Below, one piece after another: positions 1 to 5,583 of a stretch of 5,830 nucleotides of DNA. Below the pieces are notes generated by a model, which worked only from the letters and a program-made list of their open reading frames with translations, ran no database searches and was not told where the DNA came from. Source of the stretch: Bacillota bacterium (GTDB lineage: Bacteria; Bacillota; Sulfobacillia; Sulfobacillales; Sulfobacillaceae); the NCBI GenBank assembly GCA_021820675.1, contig JAKADI010000138.1:1-5830 (forward strand). Direction: 5' to 3'. A program made the position numbers and the translations under genes. How positions within the stretch are numbered: position 1 is the stretch's first letter; every line of letters begins with the position of its first letter.

Positions 1-93
1 ATCATCAAAGGATTGAATACGCACATCGTACGTCTGCCCCTGTTCAGCGCGATCTCTGCAACCCGAAGTGAAATGAAAGGATTTTTGATCTAA
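1..93 (+). CDS. 3' end of an unidentified gene (partial)
   Basis: Frame 1 is open from the left edge to a TAA at 91-93, giving 30 residues that end in SEMKGFLI. I do not recognise the family, and the fragment is too short to show a domain. The frame is chosen because a plus-strand terminator-like hairpin follows 43 bases after the stop. Plus-strand frame 3 is also open until a TGA at 69-71, and a minus-strand frame is open across the same bases but has no evident start or ribosome binding site, so the frame assignment is uncertain. The gene appears unrelated to the DUF763 gene downstream, which has its own promoter. Confidence 0.4.
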   Translation: MIKGLNTHIVRLPLFSAISATRSEMKGFLI

Positions 94-136
94 CGGTCGT
101 TATGACGGGCAACGCGTCTCAAGATTTAACATTACG

Positions 137-163
137 GGCCCTGGACCAGGGTCGTTTTGTTTT
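137..163 (+). terminator. Candidate intrinsic terminator after the left-edge gene
   Basis: GGCCCT (137-142) pairs with AGGGTC (148-153), including one G-T pair, around a 5-base loop. The tail GTTTTGTTTT (154-163) follows directly. The stem is short but GC-rich, and the T-rich tail is on the correct side for plus-strand transcription. Its place between the stop at 93 and the promoter at 248 suits termination of the upstream gene. Confidence 0.5.
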
Positions 164-247
164 GGACTCTTAAACATCGGGGGTTTTGGCAGTGGCTCTC
201 TGGGACAGCCCATGTCACACGCGAGTCCTCCGCTGCCTCCCGGAGTT

Positions 248-279
248 TGGTATAATCGTGACAGTCCAAAGGTTGGTGA
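248..279 (+). promoter_or_regulatory. Extended -10 promoter and ribosome binding site for the DUF763 gene
   Basis: TGGTATAAT (248-256) is a perfect extended -10 element (TGn plus TATAAT). There is no recognisable -35 hexamer 16-18 bases upstream, which is common for extended -10 promoters. Transcription should begin near 262-264, leaving a leader of about 22 bases. GGTGA (275-279) lies 5 bases before the ATG at 285 and is the likely Shine-Dalgarno site. Because the promoter lies inside the longer open frame that begins at 186, it argues against any start upstream of 285. Confidence 0.7.
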
Positions 280-284
280 CATTT

Positions 285-1406
285 ATGCCCAAAATCGGCA
301 GCGCAGTTTCTCCCCTTCATGGAGGACATTGTCCGCCGTGGCTTTTTCAAAAAATGACACAACTCAGTGCCGCGATTGTTGAGACGATCGTGGTCGAATT
401 CGGCCCAGAAGAAGTATTGCGCCGCTTCGCGGATCCGGTGTGGTTTCAAGCCTTCGGGGGAGTCATTGGCTTCGATTGGCATTCCTCAGGTCTCACCACA
501 GTAGGATTAGGTGCCCTAAAGGAAGGCCTCGCTCCAAAGCAACGTGAGTTAGGATTATTTATTGTCGGCGGAAAGGGGAAGACGGCGCGGCAGACTCCCC
601 ACGAGATCGACGCCATCGGAGACACCGTCGCCCTTTCGCAAGACATTCATCAATTAAAGGAAACGAGCCGTTTGGTTGCTAAAGTGGACAATGCACTGGT
701 TCAAGACAGATTTCAGATTTACCATCACGTCATGATGTTTACGACGGAGGGCAAATGGACCGTGATTCAGCAAGGGATGAATGAACAGCAGTCAACTGCC
801 CGCCGCTATCATTGGTTGAGTGACACCGTAAAAAACTTTATGGTGGAGCCGCACCAAGGGATCGTAGGCCGTCTTGTTCCTCATGTATTAAATTTGACCC
901 AGCAAGACAATCTCCCTATCCAAAAGGCGTCGCTGGAATTAACGCGCCGTCCGGAAGACGTGCTATTGGCCTTGCGGTCTTTAACGATCCATCAAGGCCA
1001 AAAAGACCTCGTGATGCCACGGCATCACGACATTCCCAGCGCCCGTTATCTCGACAAAGCTCTTAACACTATTTACCAGAATAGCCCCCAGAGTTATCAA
1101 GACTTGGTCTTAACGCCCGGAGTGGGTGCCAGCACCCTGCGCGCCTTGGCCATGGTCTCTGAGATTGTTTACGGTTCACCATTAACGTATGACGACCCCG
1201 TGCGTTACAGTTTTGCCCATGGAGGCAAGGACAAGATCCCCTATCCCGTCAATCGGCACGACTATGACCATTCCTTACAAATATTAGAAGATGCACTGAA
1301 TAAATCTCGCATTGATGACCGTAGTAAATTGGAAAGCCTTCGCCGATTAGCCAGGCTTAACGCGGTTCAAACCCAACCTATGCCCCTTTACGGCCCCGGC
1401 TCATGA
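285..1406 (+). CDS. DUF763 domain-containing protein
   Basis: A 373-residue protein of the uncharacterised DUF763 family, found mainly in archaea and thermophilic bacteria; no reaction is assigned. The family pattern is recognisable along the whole chain: LHGG (11-14), PPWLF (17-21), a GFDWHSSG block (62-69), GGKGK (95-99), QDRFQIYHH (140-148), QQGMN (162-166), ARRYHW (172-177) and SFAHGGKDKIPYPV (309-322). Residues 276-289, LTPGVGASTLRALA, resemble a helix-hairpin-helix motif, which suggests (inference only) contact with DNA or RNA. There is no signal peptide or membrane segment, so it is probably cytoplasmic. The open frame extends upstream to 186, but the start at 285 is preferred: the family begins at this Met, GGTGA sits 5 bases upstream, and a perfect extended -10 lies within the extra frame. 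It is close to full family length, with no sign of damage. It is probably transcribed alone or with the small membrane peptide gene that begins 70 bases downstream. Confidence 0.9.
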   Translation: MPKIGSAVSPLHGGHCPPWLFQKMTQLSAAIVETIVVEFGPEEVLRRFADPVWFQAFGGVIGFDWHSSGLTTVGLGALKEGLAPKQRELGLFIVGGKGKTARQTPHEIDAIGDTVALSQDIHQLKETSRLVAKVDNALVQDRFQIYHHVMMFTTEGKWTVIQQGMNEQQSTARRYHWLSDTVKNFMVEPHQGIVGRLVPHVLNLTQQDNLPIQKASLELTRRPEDVLLALRSLTIHQGQKDLVMPRHHDIPSARYLDKALNTIYQNSPQSYQDLVLTPGVGASTLRALAMVSEIVYGSPLTYDDPVRYSFAHGGKDKIPYPVNRHDYDHSLQILEDALNKSRIDDRSKLESLRRLARLNAVQTQPMPLYGPGS

Positions 1407-1476
1407 TACTACACTACACATAAAATGGGCACAACTGGCTATACGGCATCATAGAAATCAACGAAGGGGAACCGTT

Positions 1477-1617
1477 ATGTGGCCAAAACTACCACAAGTT
1501 TTATCGTATCATCCCACCATCGCAACGATCATTGGAGCCATCGTTGTCACCACGGTTGTCTTTACATTTTTAGGCAAGTGGTTTTTGCGCATCACGAAGA
1601 TGGATAAGGATGATTGA
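1477..1617 (+). CDS. Small single-span membrane peptide (46 aa)
   Basis: An ATG at 1477 preceded by a strong ribosome binding site, AAGGGGA (1464-1470), with 6-base spacing opens a 46-codon frame ending in TGA (1615-1617). The peptide has a short polar start (MWPKLPQVLSYHP), one hydrophobic helix at about residues 14-34, then a basic stretch (KWFLRITK) and an acidic tail (MDKDD). The layout suggests a single membrane anchor; the basic residues after the helix favour a cytoplasmic C-terminus. I do not recognise a family. No terminator-like hairpin separates it from the DUF763 stop, so co-transcription is possible. A terminator-like hairpin lies 28 bases after its stop. Support comes from the ribosome binding site, the coherent membrane-helix composition and the position; there is no homology evidence. 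Confidence 0.6.
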   Translation: MWPKLPQVLSYHPTIATIIGAIVVTTVVFTFLGKWFLRITKMDKDD

Positions 1618-1644
1618 TACTCATCATCGTTATGGCAGTAATAC

Positions 1645-1671
1645 AGGTTGGTGAGCATTTGTCACCAACTT
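1645..1671 (+). terminator. Strong hairpin after the small membrane peptide gene
   Basis: AGGTTGGTGA (1645-1654) pairs with TCACCAACTT (1662-1671) around the loop GCATTTG; there are ten pairs including one G-T, eight of them in an uninterrupted Watson-Crick block. The downstream bases TGTATAG are only weakly T-rich, so an intrinsic terminator is plausible but not textbook. It could also act as an RNA stability element, or as an operator if read as DNA. Its position between the small gene and the leuCD promoter suits a transcription boundary. Confidence 0.4.
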
Positions 1672-1686
1672 TGTATAGCGAAGTGT

Positions 1687-1715
1687 TTGACACCGACTTT
1701 GGGGAGACCCGTTAT
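1687..1715 (+). promoter_or_regulatory. Possible upstream leuCD promoter (weak)
   Basis: TTGACA (1687-1692) is a perfect -35 hexamer, but the sequence at 17-base spacing, CGTTAT (1710-1715), is a poor -10 (three of six matches). It may be a weak second promoter for leuCD or chance. The 8-mer TTGGGGAG, which is repeated inverted near the main promoter, lies in its spacer. Confidence 0.25.
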
Positions 1716-1740
1716 CAGAGCTATTCTCCTGAACCGTATC

Positions 1741-1769
1741 TTGGCAAGCTCCCCAATTGGGTGTATATT
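1741..1769 (+). promoter_or_regulatory. leuCD promoter (sigma-A type)
   Basis: TTGGCA (1741-1746) matches five of six -35 consensus positions and TATATT (1764-1769) matches five of six -10 positions, with exactly 17 bases between them. Transcription should start near 1776, giving a leader of about 70 bases before the leuC ATG. The leader is pyrimidine-rich (about 1785-1820) and shows no T-box sequence or terminator. Regulation, if any, more likely acts on initiation, through the palindrome in the spacer. Confidence 0.65.
1752..1761. promoter_or_regulatory. Candidate operator palindrome in the leuCD promoter spacer
   Basis: CCCAATTGGG is a perfect 10-base palindrome lying wholly between the -35 and -10 hexamers, the classic place for a repressor to block RNA polymerase. 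The overlapping 8-mer CTCCCCAA (1749-1756) recurs inverted as TTGGGGAG at 1699-1706, 50 bases upstream centre to centre, close to five helical turns. This could reflect two sites bound cooperatively, or an RNA stem if transcription begins further upstream. The regulator is not identified. Confidence 0.35.
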
Positions 1770-1827
1770 TTTCTGAACACCGATTCAATTCTTTCTTGGT
1801 GTTTCTTTCTTCGTTCTCACTAACTTT

Positions 1828-1837
1828 AAGAAGGTGA
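1828..1837 (+). promoter_or_regulatory. leuC ribosome binding site
   Basis: AAGAAGGTGA lies 8 bases before the ATG at 1846. It overlaps the in-frame GTG at 1834, which therefore cannot be the start, and so fixes leuC initiation at 1846. Confidence 0.75.
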
Positions 1838-1845
1838 CGTCTCGC

Positions 1846-3252
1846 ATGGCCCCTTTAACGTTATTTGAAAAGATCTGGGCTGACCACGTTGTAATGCAAG
1901 AACCGGGCCAACCTGCTCTGCTTTATATCGATTTGCACTTGGTCCACGAAGTCACGTCGCCCCAGGCCTTCGAGGGATTAAGACTGCACAACCGAACAGT
2001 CAGAAGGCCTGAGCGTACATTTGCCGTGATGGATCACAATGTTCCCACCACAGACCGAAACCTCCCGGTGACTGACACCATTGCTCAGCGACAAATGGAG
2101 CTTCTGGAAGAAAATTGCCAGCAGTACCATATTCCCCTTTTTAATTTGCACCATCCTGATCAGGGTATTGTCCATATCATTGGCCCCGAGCAAGGCCTCA
2201 CACAGCCAGGTATGACCATTGTGTGCGGAGACAGCCACACTTCGACCCATGGCGCCTTTGGCGCTTTGGCCTTTGGTATCGGAACCAGCGAAGTGGAGCA
2301 TGTTCTGGCTACCCAATGCCTCGTTCAATCCAAACCTAAAACGATGGCTGTCCATTTTAGGGGCAAACGTCCACGGGGTGTAACGTCGAAAGATATGATT
2401 TTAGCACTAATCGCCAAAATTGGAACATCAGGGGCGGCAGGATATGTCATAGAATATCTCGGTGAAGCTGTTCACGAATTAACCATGGATGAACGTATGA
2501 CCTTATGCAACATGTCGATTGAGGCGGGGGCCCGGGCGGGAATGGTCTCTCCCGACGAAACCACTATAGCCTATCTTCAAGGGCGCCCTCATGTACCACA
2601 GGGCGAAGCTTTTCAGCAATTGAAAGAACGTTGGCTGAAATACGCCACTGATCCAGGCGCCCAGTTCGATCGGGAAATCACCGTCGATTTAGACGAATTG
2701 ATTCCTTTGGTGACCTGGGGAACAAATCCTGGCATGGTTGCCCGAATAGATGACTGTGTACCGGACCCCGAATCATTTGCCGACGAGACGATGCGCGAAT
2801 CCGCGCGATATGCCCTCGACTATATGGGTCTTGAACCCGGCACACCCCTGGCCGAAATTTCGGTGGACAGAGTCTTCATTGGTTCATGCACCAACGGCCG
2901 TTTGGAAGATCTGCAAAAGGCGGCACAGATCGTCCAAGGCAAAAAAGTCCACCCCAACGTCCATGCCATGGTCGTCCCCGGTTCAGGAATTGTTAAGCGC
3001 CAAGCGGAACAATTAGGGCTGAACCACATTTTTACCGATGCCGGATTCGAATGGCGCGAACCAGGATGCAGCATGTGCCTCGGTATGAATCCGGATATTC
3101 TGGAGCCTGGAGAGCGCTGTGCATCGACGTCCAACCGAAACTTCGAAGGTCGGCAAGGTAAAGGCGGCCGCACGCATTTAGTCAGTCCGCAAATGGCCGC
3201 AGCGGCGGCGCTTTACGGCCATTTTGTCGACGTCAGAACCCTTGTCGACTAA
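1846..3252 (+). CDS. leuC: 3-isopropylmalate dehydratase large subunit
   Basis: LeuC, the iron-sulfur subunit that with LeuD isomerises 2-isopropylmalate to 3-isopropylmalate in cytoplasmic leucine biosynthesis. The 468-residue length matches the usual bacterial LeuC (about 466). Aconitase-superfamily landmarks are in order: [13 protein letters not shown] (34-46), DHNVPTTD (63-70), [12 protein letters not shown] (128-139) and [12 protein letters not shown] (146-157). The three [4Fe-4S] ligand cysteines are visible at 348 (FIGSCTNGR) and at 408 and 411 (GCSMC). The C-terminus carries the expected NRNFEGRQG and SPQMAAAAA blocks. An in-frame GTG at 1834 would add four residues but overlaps the ribosome binding site, so the ATG at 1846 is chosen. 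leuD follows after 36 bases and the two form one operon. No truncation or missing catalytic residue was seen. The chief alternative, homoaconitase-type or citraconate/citramalate-pathway isomerase (LeuC2-like), is less likely given the length and these motifs. Confidence 0.96.
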   Translation: MAPLTLFEKIWADHVVMQEPGQPALLYIDLHLVHEVTSPQAFEGLRLHNRTVRRPERTFAVMDHNVPTTDRNLPVTDTIAQRQMELLEENCQQYHIPLFNLHHPDQGIVHIIGPEQGLTQPGMTIVCGDSHTSTHGAFGALAFGIGTSEVEHVLATQCLVQSKPKTMAVHFRGKRPRGVTSKDMILALIAKIGTSGAAGYVIEYLGEAVHELTMDERMTLCNMSIEAGARAGMVSPDETTIAYLQGRPHVPQGEAFQQLKERWLKYATDPGAQFDREITVDLDELIPLVTWGTNPGMVARIDDCVPDPESFADETMRESARYALDYMGLEPGTPLAEISVDRVFIGSCTNGRLEDLQKAAQIVQGKKVHPNVHAMVVPGSGIVKRQAEQLGLNHIFTDAGFEWREPGCSMCLGMNPDILEPGERCASTSNRNFEGRQGKGGRTHLVSPQMAAAAALYGHFVDVRTLVD

Positions 3253-3288
3253 TCAATCAGCAGATCTGGACCGAAGGAGGCAACAAGC

Positions 3289-3879
3289 ATGACCCCACTA
3301 CGTCAACATCGGGGCTTGGCGATTCCGTTAAATCGTGCAAATATCGACACTGATCAGATTATTCCTAAGCAATTTCTTAAGCGGGTGGAACGGTCGGGAT
3401 TTGGGGAATTTCTGTTCTTTGATTGGCGCTACGATGCTGAAGGACATCCCCGCGTCGATTTCATCTTGAATGAGCCCCGCTATGCAGGGGCGAGCATTCT
3501 CATTGCTGGTCCTAATTTCGGTTGCGGATCTTCCCGCGAGCATGCTCCATGGGCCCTTTCCGATTATGGGTTTCGTGTCATCATCGCGCCCTCATTCGCC
3601 GATATTTTTTATAATAATTGCTTTAAAAATGGCATGTTACCCCTAAAATTGCCGGAAGTAACGGTTCGCAGCTTAATGACATTGGCGGAAGAACCCCAAC
3701 CCCTATACCTCACGGTCGATGTGGAGCACCTCCAAATTCACGGTGACAATCAAGGGCAGAATTATTCTTTTGACTTGGATCCGTTTTTGCAAGACACTTT
3801 GGTGAACGGACTGGACGACATTGCCCGGACCTTGCAACATGAGGACCGTATCCGATTATACGAGTCCCAACACCGTTAG
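3289..3879 (+). CDS. leuD: 3-isopropylmalate dehydratase small subunit
   Basis: LeuD, the swivel-domain partner of LeuC in isopropylmalate isomerase. At 196 residues it is the normal bacterial length (about 200) rather than the shorter archaeal type. Recognisable blocks are NIDTDQIIP (18-26), FLFFDWRYD (41-49), the substrate-loop signature [15 protein letters not shown] (76-90) and [15 protein letters not shown] (101-115). The start is secure: AAGGAGG (3274-3280) lies 8 bases before the ATG. The 36-base gap after leuC contains no terminator, so both are made from one message, as expected for subunits needed in equal amounts. A strong hairpin follows 7 bases after the stop. No other leucine pathway gene is next to it in this window. 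Confidence 0.96.
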   Translation: MTPLRQHRGLAIPLNRANIDTDQIIPKQFLKRVERSGFGEFLFFDWRYDAEGHPRVDFILNEPRYAGASILIAGPNFGCGSSREHAPWALSDYGFRVIIAPSFADIFYNNCFKNGMLPLKLPEVTVRSLMTLAEEPQPLYLTVDVEHLQIHGDNQGQNYSFDLDPFLQDTLVNGLDDIARTLQHEDRIRLYESQHR

Positions 3880-3886
3880 GACCTGA

Positions 3887-3919
3887 GCCGCCGACTCACA
3901 CGTGTCAAGAGTCGGTGGC
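3887..3919 (+). terminator. Strong hairpin closing the leuCD operon
   Basis: GCCGCCGACTC (3887-3897) pairs with GAGTCGGTGGC (3909-3919) over eleven pairs with one G-T, around an 11-base loop that itself contains the palindrome ACACGTGT (3898-3905). It starts 7 bases after the leuD stop. The T-tract is weak (CTTGT), so it may be an imperfect intrinsic terminator or an RNA 3'-end stabiliser. It could also help separate leuCD from the convergent ogt gene. Confidence 0.55.
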
Positions 3920-3998
3920 CTTGTACTGAGAATATATTAAACTCTCGTATGACGCCCGCTACCGCCAAAGACATCCTTTGTCAGATCCCGCGGCCGCG

Positions 3999-4553
3999 CT
4001 ATTTGGTAATGAATGGTTTCCCTTTTTCCAGAGCCAGCAATGCCTGTTTAATTTTCATGCCGCCACCATATCCCACCAAGTCCCCATACTTTCCGATAAC
4101 CCGGTGGCATGGAATGATAATGGGAATGTGATTGGCATTGTTGGCTCCTCCCACTGCCCTGAGAGCCCGGGGATTCCCCACTGTGATGGCCACCTGTTGG
4201 TAGGACTGGGTATAGCCGTAAGGTATGTTGATCAAGGCTTTCCACACCGCAGTTTGAAAAGATGTACCATAAACATCCAAAGTTCCCGAAAAGTCCTGGC
4301 GTTGCCTCCGGAAATATTCGTCTAATTGGCATGCATACGGCTCTAACACCCCCCTATCATGACGCCAAGTCACGTCGGGCATAAATCGGCGGAACCATCG
4401 TTCGTCACCGTCCATCTTCTCACCCGGCAACGTTATTTGGCATAAACCCCAATCGGTTGCTACCAGATGCAATGTCCAGGTTCCAGCCCGAAATACGTCC
4501 CAAAAGACAACGTCGGGCGCCAGGTGGGTAGGAGCTATCATCAGTGACGACAT
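3999..4553 (-). CDS. ogt: Methylated-DNA--protein-cysteine S-methyltransferase
   Basis: A suicide DNA-repair protein that transfers alkyl groups from O6-methylguanine (and O4-methylthymine) to its own cysteine. The 184 residues show a divergent N-terminal half (1-93) and a clear catalytic domain (about 94-180): GTSFQTAVWKAL (96-107), IPYGYTQSYQQVA (110-122), the helix-turn-helix region with RAVGGANNAN (132-141; Arg132 corresponds to the base-flipping arginine finger) and the active site IPCHRVIG with Cys149. GYGGGMKIKQALLALE closes the domain. The usual Pro of the NP-x-P segment just before the active site is His142 here. The start at 4553 has an excellent ribosome binding site (AGGAGGA, plus-strand positions 4561-4567) with 7-base spacing. 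The gene begins 30 bases after the EamA transporter gene on the same strand and is probably co-transcribed with it. No Ada-type regulatory domain is present. Confidence 0.93.
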   Translation of the reverse strand: MSSLMIAPTHLAPDVVFWDVFRAGTWTLHLVATDWGLCQITLPGEKMDGDERWFRRFMPDVTWRHDRGVLEPYACQLDEYFRRQRQDFSGTLDVYGTSFQTAVWKALINIPYGYTQSYQQVAITVGNPRALRAVGGANNANHIPIIIPCHRVIGKYGDLVGYGGGMKIKQALLALEKGKPFITK

Positions 4554-4583
4554 ATTAGTCTCCTCCTAGTTTGGAAATGGTGT

Positions 4584-5474
4584 TCACGTGTGAGAGGATA
4601 CCGGTGAAATGGCGTTTTTTTCCTTGTCACGGCCCATATACAACGCGACCAAGACGGCAGCGGAACCGACCAGAAAAGACCCACTCACATGAGTCGGCGT
4701 AATCAGTTGGGACAACACCACACCTAATACCGGTTGCAAATAGAGGAACAATGCCATGGCCGCGACAGAAATTCGGGCAACGGTGCGCATCCACAAGAAG
4801 TATGCCAGAGCCGTTCCGATAAATGCTAAATATAAGGTAGCCAAAAGACTTGACGTCGGTATCGTTCTAGGCCAAGGAACCCCACTCAAAAACCAAATGG
4901 GAAGGACGCCCAAAAACCCTCCAAGAAATGTGCCCGCCACCGCCTGTCCCGGGTTTAGCTGCCGGCTTAATGATGAAGAATACACGTTATACACCCCAAA
5001 ACACATAATAGAGAAAAGCAACAATAGATCCCCCCGCGTGTAACCCCGGACCCCGGGGCGCGGAAATCCCGCAACGGCCCAAGCGCCGAAAGCTGCAATG
5101 ACCAGCGCCCATCGTCTCGACGGGGATAGACGCTGTTTGAGGAGGATCCTGCCCATCAGCGAGGTGATTAGGGGTTCTAGAGCAATGGAAATGGCCGCCA
5201 TAGCCGGAGTCGAGTCCTTAAGGCCTTGGGTCTGCAATACTAACGGAAGAGAAAATCCAATAACGCCTAAAAACATCATCTGCAATATGGATCGCCCAGA
5301 CCAATGCCGGGCGTGATGCCATAAAAAAGGCACCATCACCAGAGTTCCGGTGCCCAAACGGATTAACGTCAACAACGATGCCGAAAAAGACATTTGGGCG
5401 ATGGCCATGGCCGGATAGGACCCAGCCCAAATCACGTTCATCGCCCATAATGATAGAAGGTCAAACGTGCTCAT
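4584..5474 (-). CDS. EamA/DMT-family transporter (10 membrane helices)
   Basis: A 296-residue integral membrane protein with two tandem EamA repeats. Hydrophobic segments lie at about 6-24, 31-52, 62-82, 89-111, 121-138, 148-168, 176-197, 208-228, 234-257 and 263-281, the ten-helix pattern of the drug/metabolite transporter superfamily. The ends of the repeats are recognisable (ALEPLITSLMGRILLKQRLS at 98-117; YLQPVLGVVLSQL at 245-257). Members export amino acids, metabolites or drugs; the substrate cannot be read from sequence. The conserved Glu that usually follows helix 4 and helix 9 in such repeats (xGERL/xGExx) is not seen here: Gln114 replaces the first and no Glu appears in the second. 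The ATG at 5474 is the only sensible start before an upstream stop, but it has no well-placed ribosome binding site (AAGGG lies 16 bases away). The C-terminal tail is short and charged (GRDKEKNAIS). ogt follows after 30 bases. Confidence 0.88.
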   Translation of the reverse strand: MSTFDLLSLWAMNVIWAGSYPAMAIAQMSFSASLLTLIRLGTGTLVMVPFLWHHARHWSGRSILQMMFLGVIGFSLPLVLQTQGLKDSTPAMAAISIALEPLITSLMGRILLKQRLSPSRRWALVIAAFGAWAVAGFPRPGVRGYTRGDLLLLFSIMCFGVYNVYSSSLSRQLNPGQAVAGTFLGGFLGVLPIWFLSGVPWPRTIPTSSLLATLYLAFIGTALAYFLWMRTVARISVAAMALFLYLQPVLGVVLSQLITPTHVSGSFLVGSAAVLVALYMGRDKEKNAISPVSSHT

Positions 5475-5530
5475 TTGAATGGCATAACATCCCTTGTTTC
5501 GTGCGACTTCAGACCGGCTCGCCGTAGTTC

Positions 5531-5536
5531 ATTGTA
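5531..5536 (-). promoter_or_regulatory. Possible -10 element for the EamA-ogt pair
   Basis: On the minus strand TACAAT matches five of six -10 consensus positions and would place a start about 50 bases before the EamA ATG. No good -35 hexamer stands 15-19 bases upstream (TGTTTC at 17 bases). This is the best candidate in the 109-base gap between the two minus-strand membrane-protein genes, but it is weak. Confidence 0.3.
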
Positions 5537-5583
5537 CCGTTCTTGAAGCCGTCGAAACAGAGGGGTAAATTCCGTCTAAAGGA

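Noticed and set aside
91..102. Short near-palindrome TAACG-GT-CGTTA
   Set aside because: The arms are only five bases with a two-base centre, so it cannot form a good hairpin, and no promoter lies next to it.
132..482. 116-codon minus-strand frame opposite the start of the DUF763 gene
   Set aside because: It is antisense to well-supported DUF763 coding sequence, and its product resembles no family.
1614..1823. 69-codon plus-strand frame starting with TTG, overlapping the end of the small membrane peptide gene
   Set aside because: It runs through the 1645-1671 hairpin and the whole leuCD promoter, shows no recognisable domain and has a TTG start with too-close AAGGA spacing. The regulatory elements explain this sequence better.
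1799..1837. Possible 12-residue GTG leader peptide with three Leu codons just before leuC
   Set aside because: It has no ribosome binding site, its Leu codons are not in a run, no attenuator follows, and it overlaps the leuC ribosome binding site.
1978..2355. 125-codon minus-strand frame within leuC
   Set aside because: It is a shadow of the clear LeuC reading frame; no family features or suitable context.
3966..3980. Weak stem CAAAG/CTTTG downstream of ogt as a minus-strand terminator
   Set aside because: The stem is only five base pairs and lacks a T-tract in the minus-strand direction.
3978..4325. Plus-strand frames opposite ogt (3949-4131 and 3978-4325)
   Set aside because: The minus strand encodes a complete Ogt with active-site motifs and an excellent ribosome binding site; the plus-strand frames are shadows.
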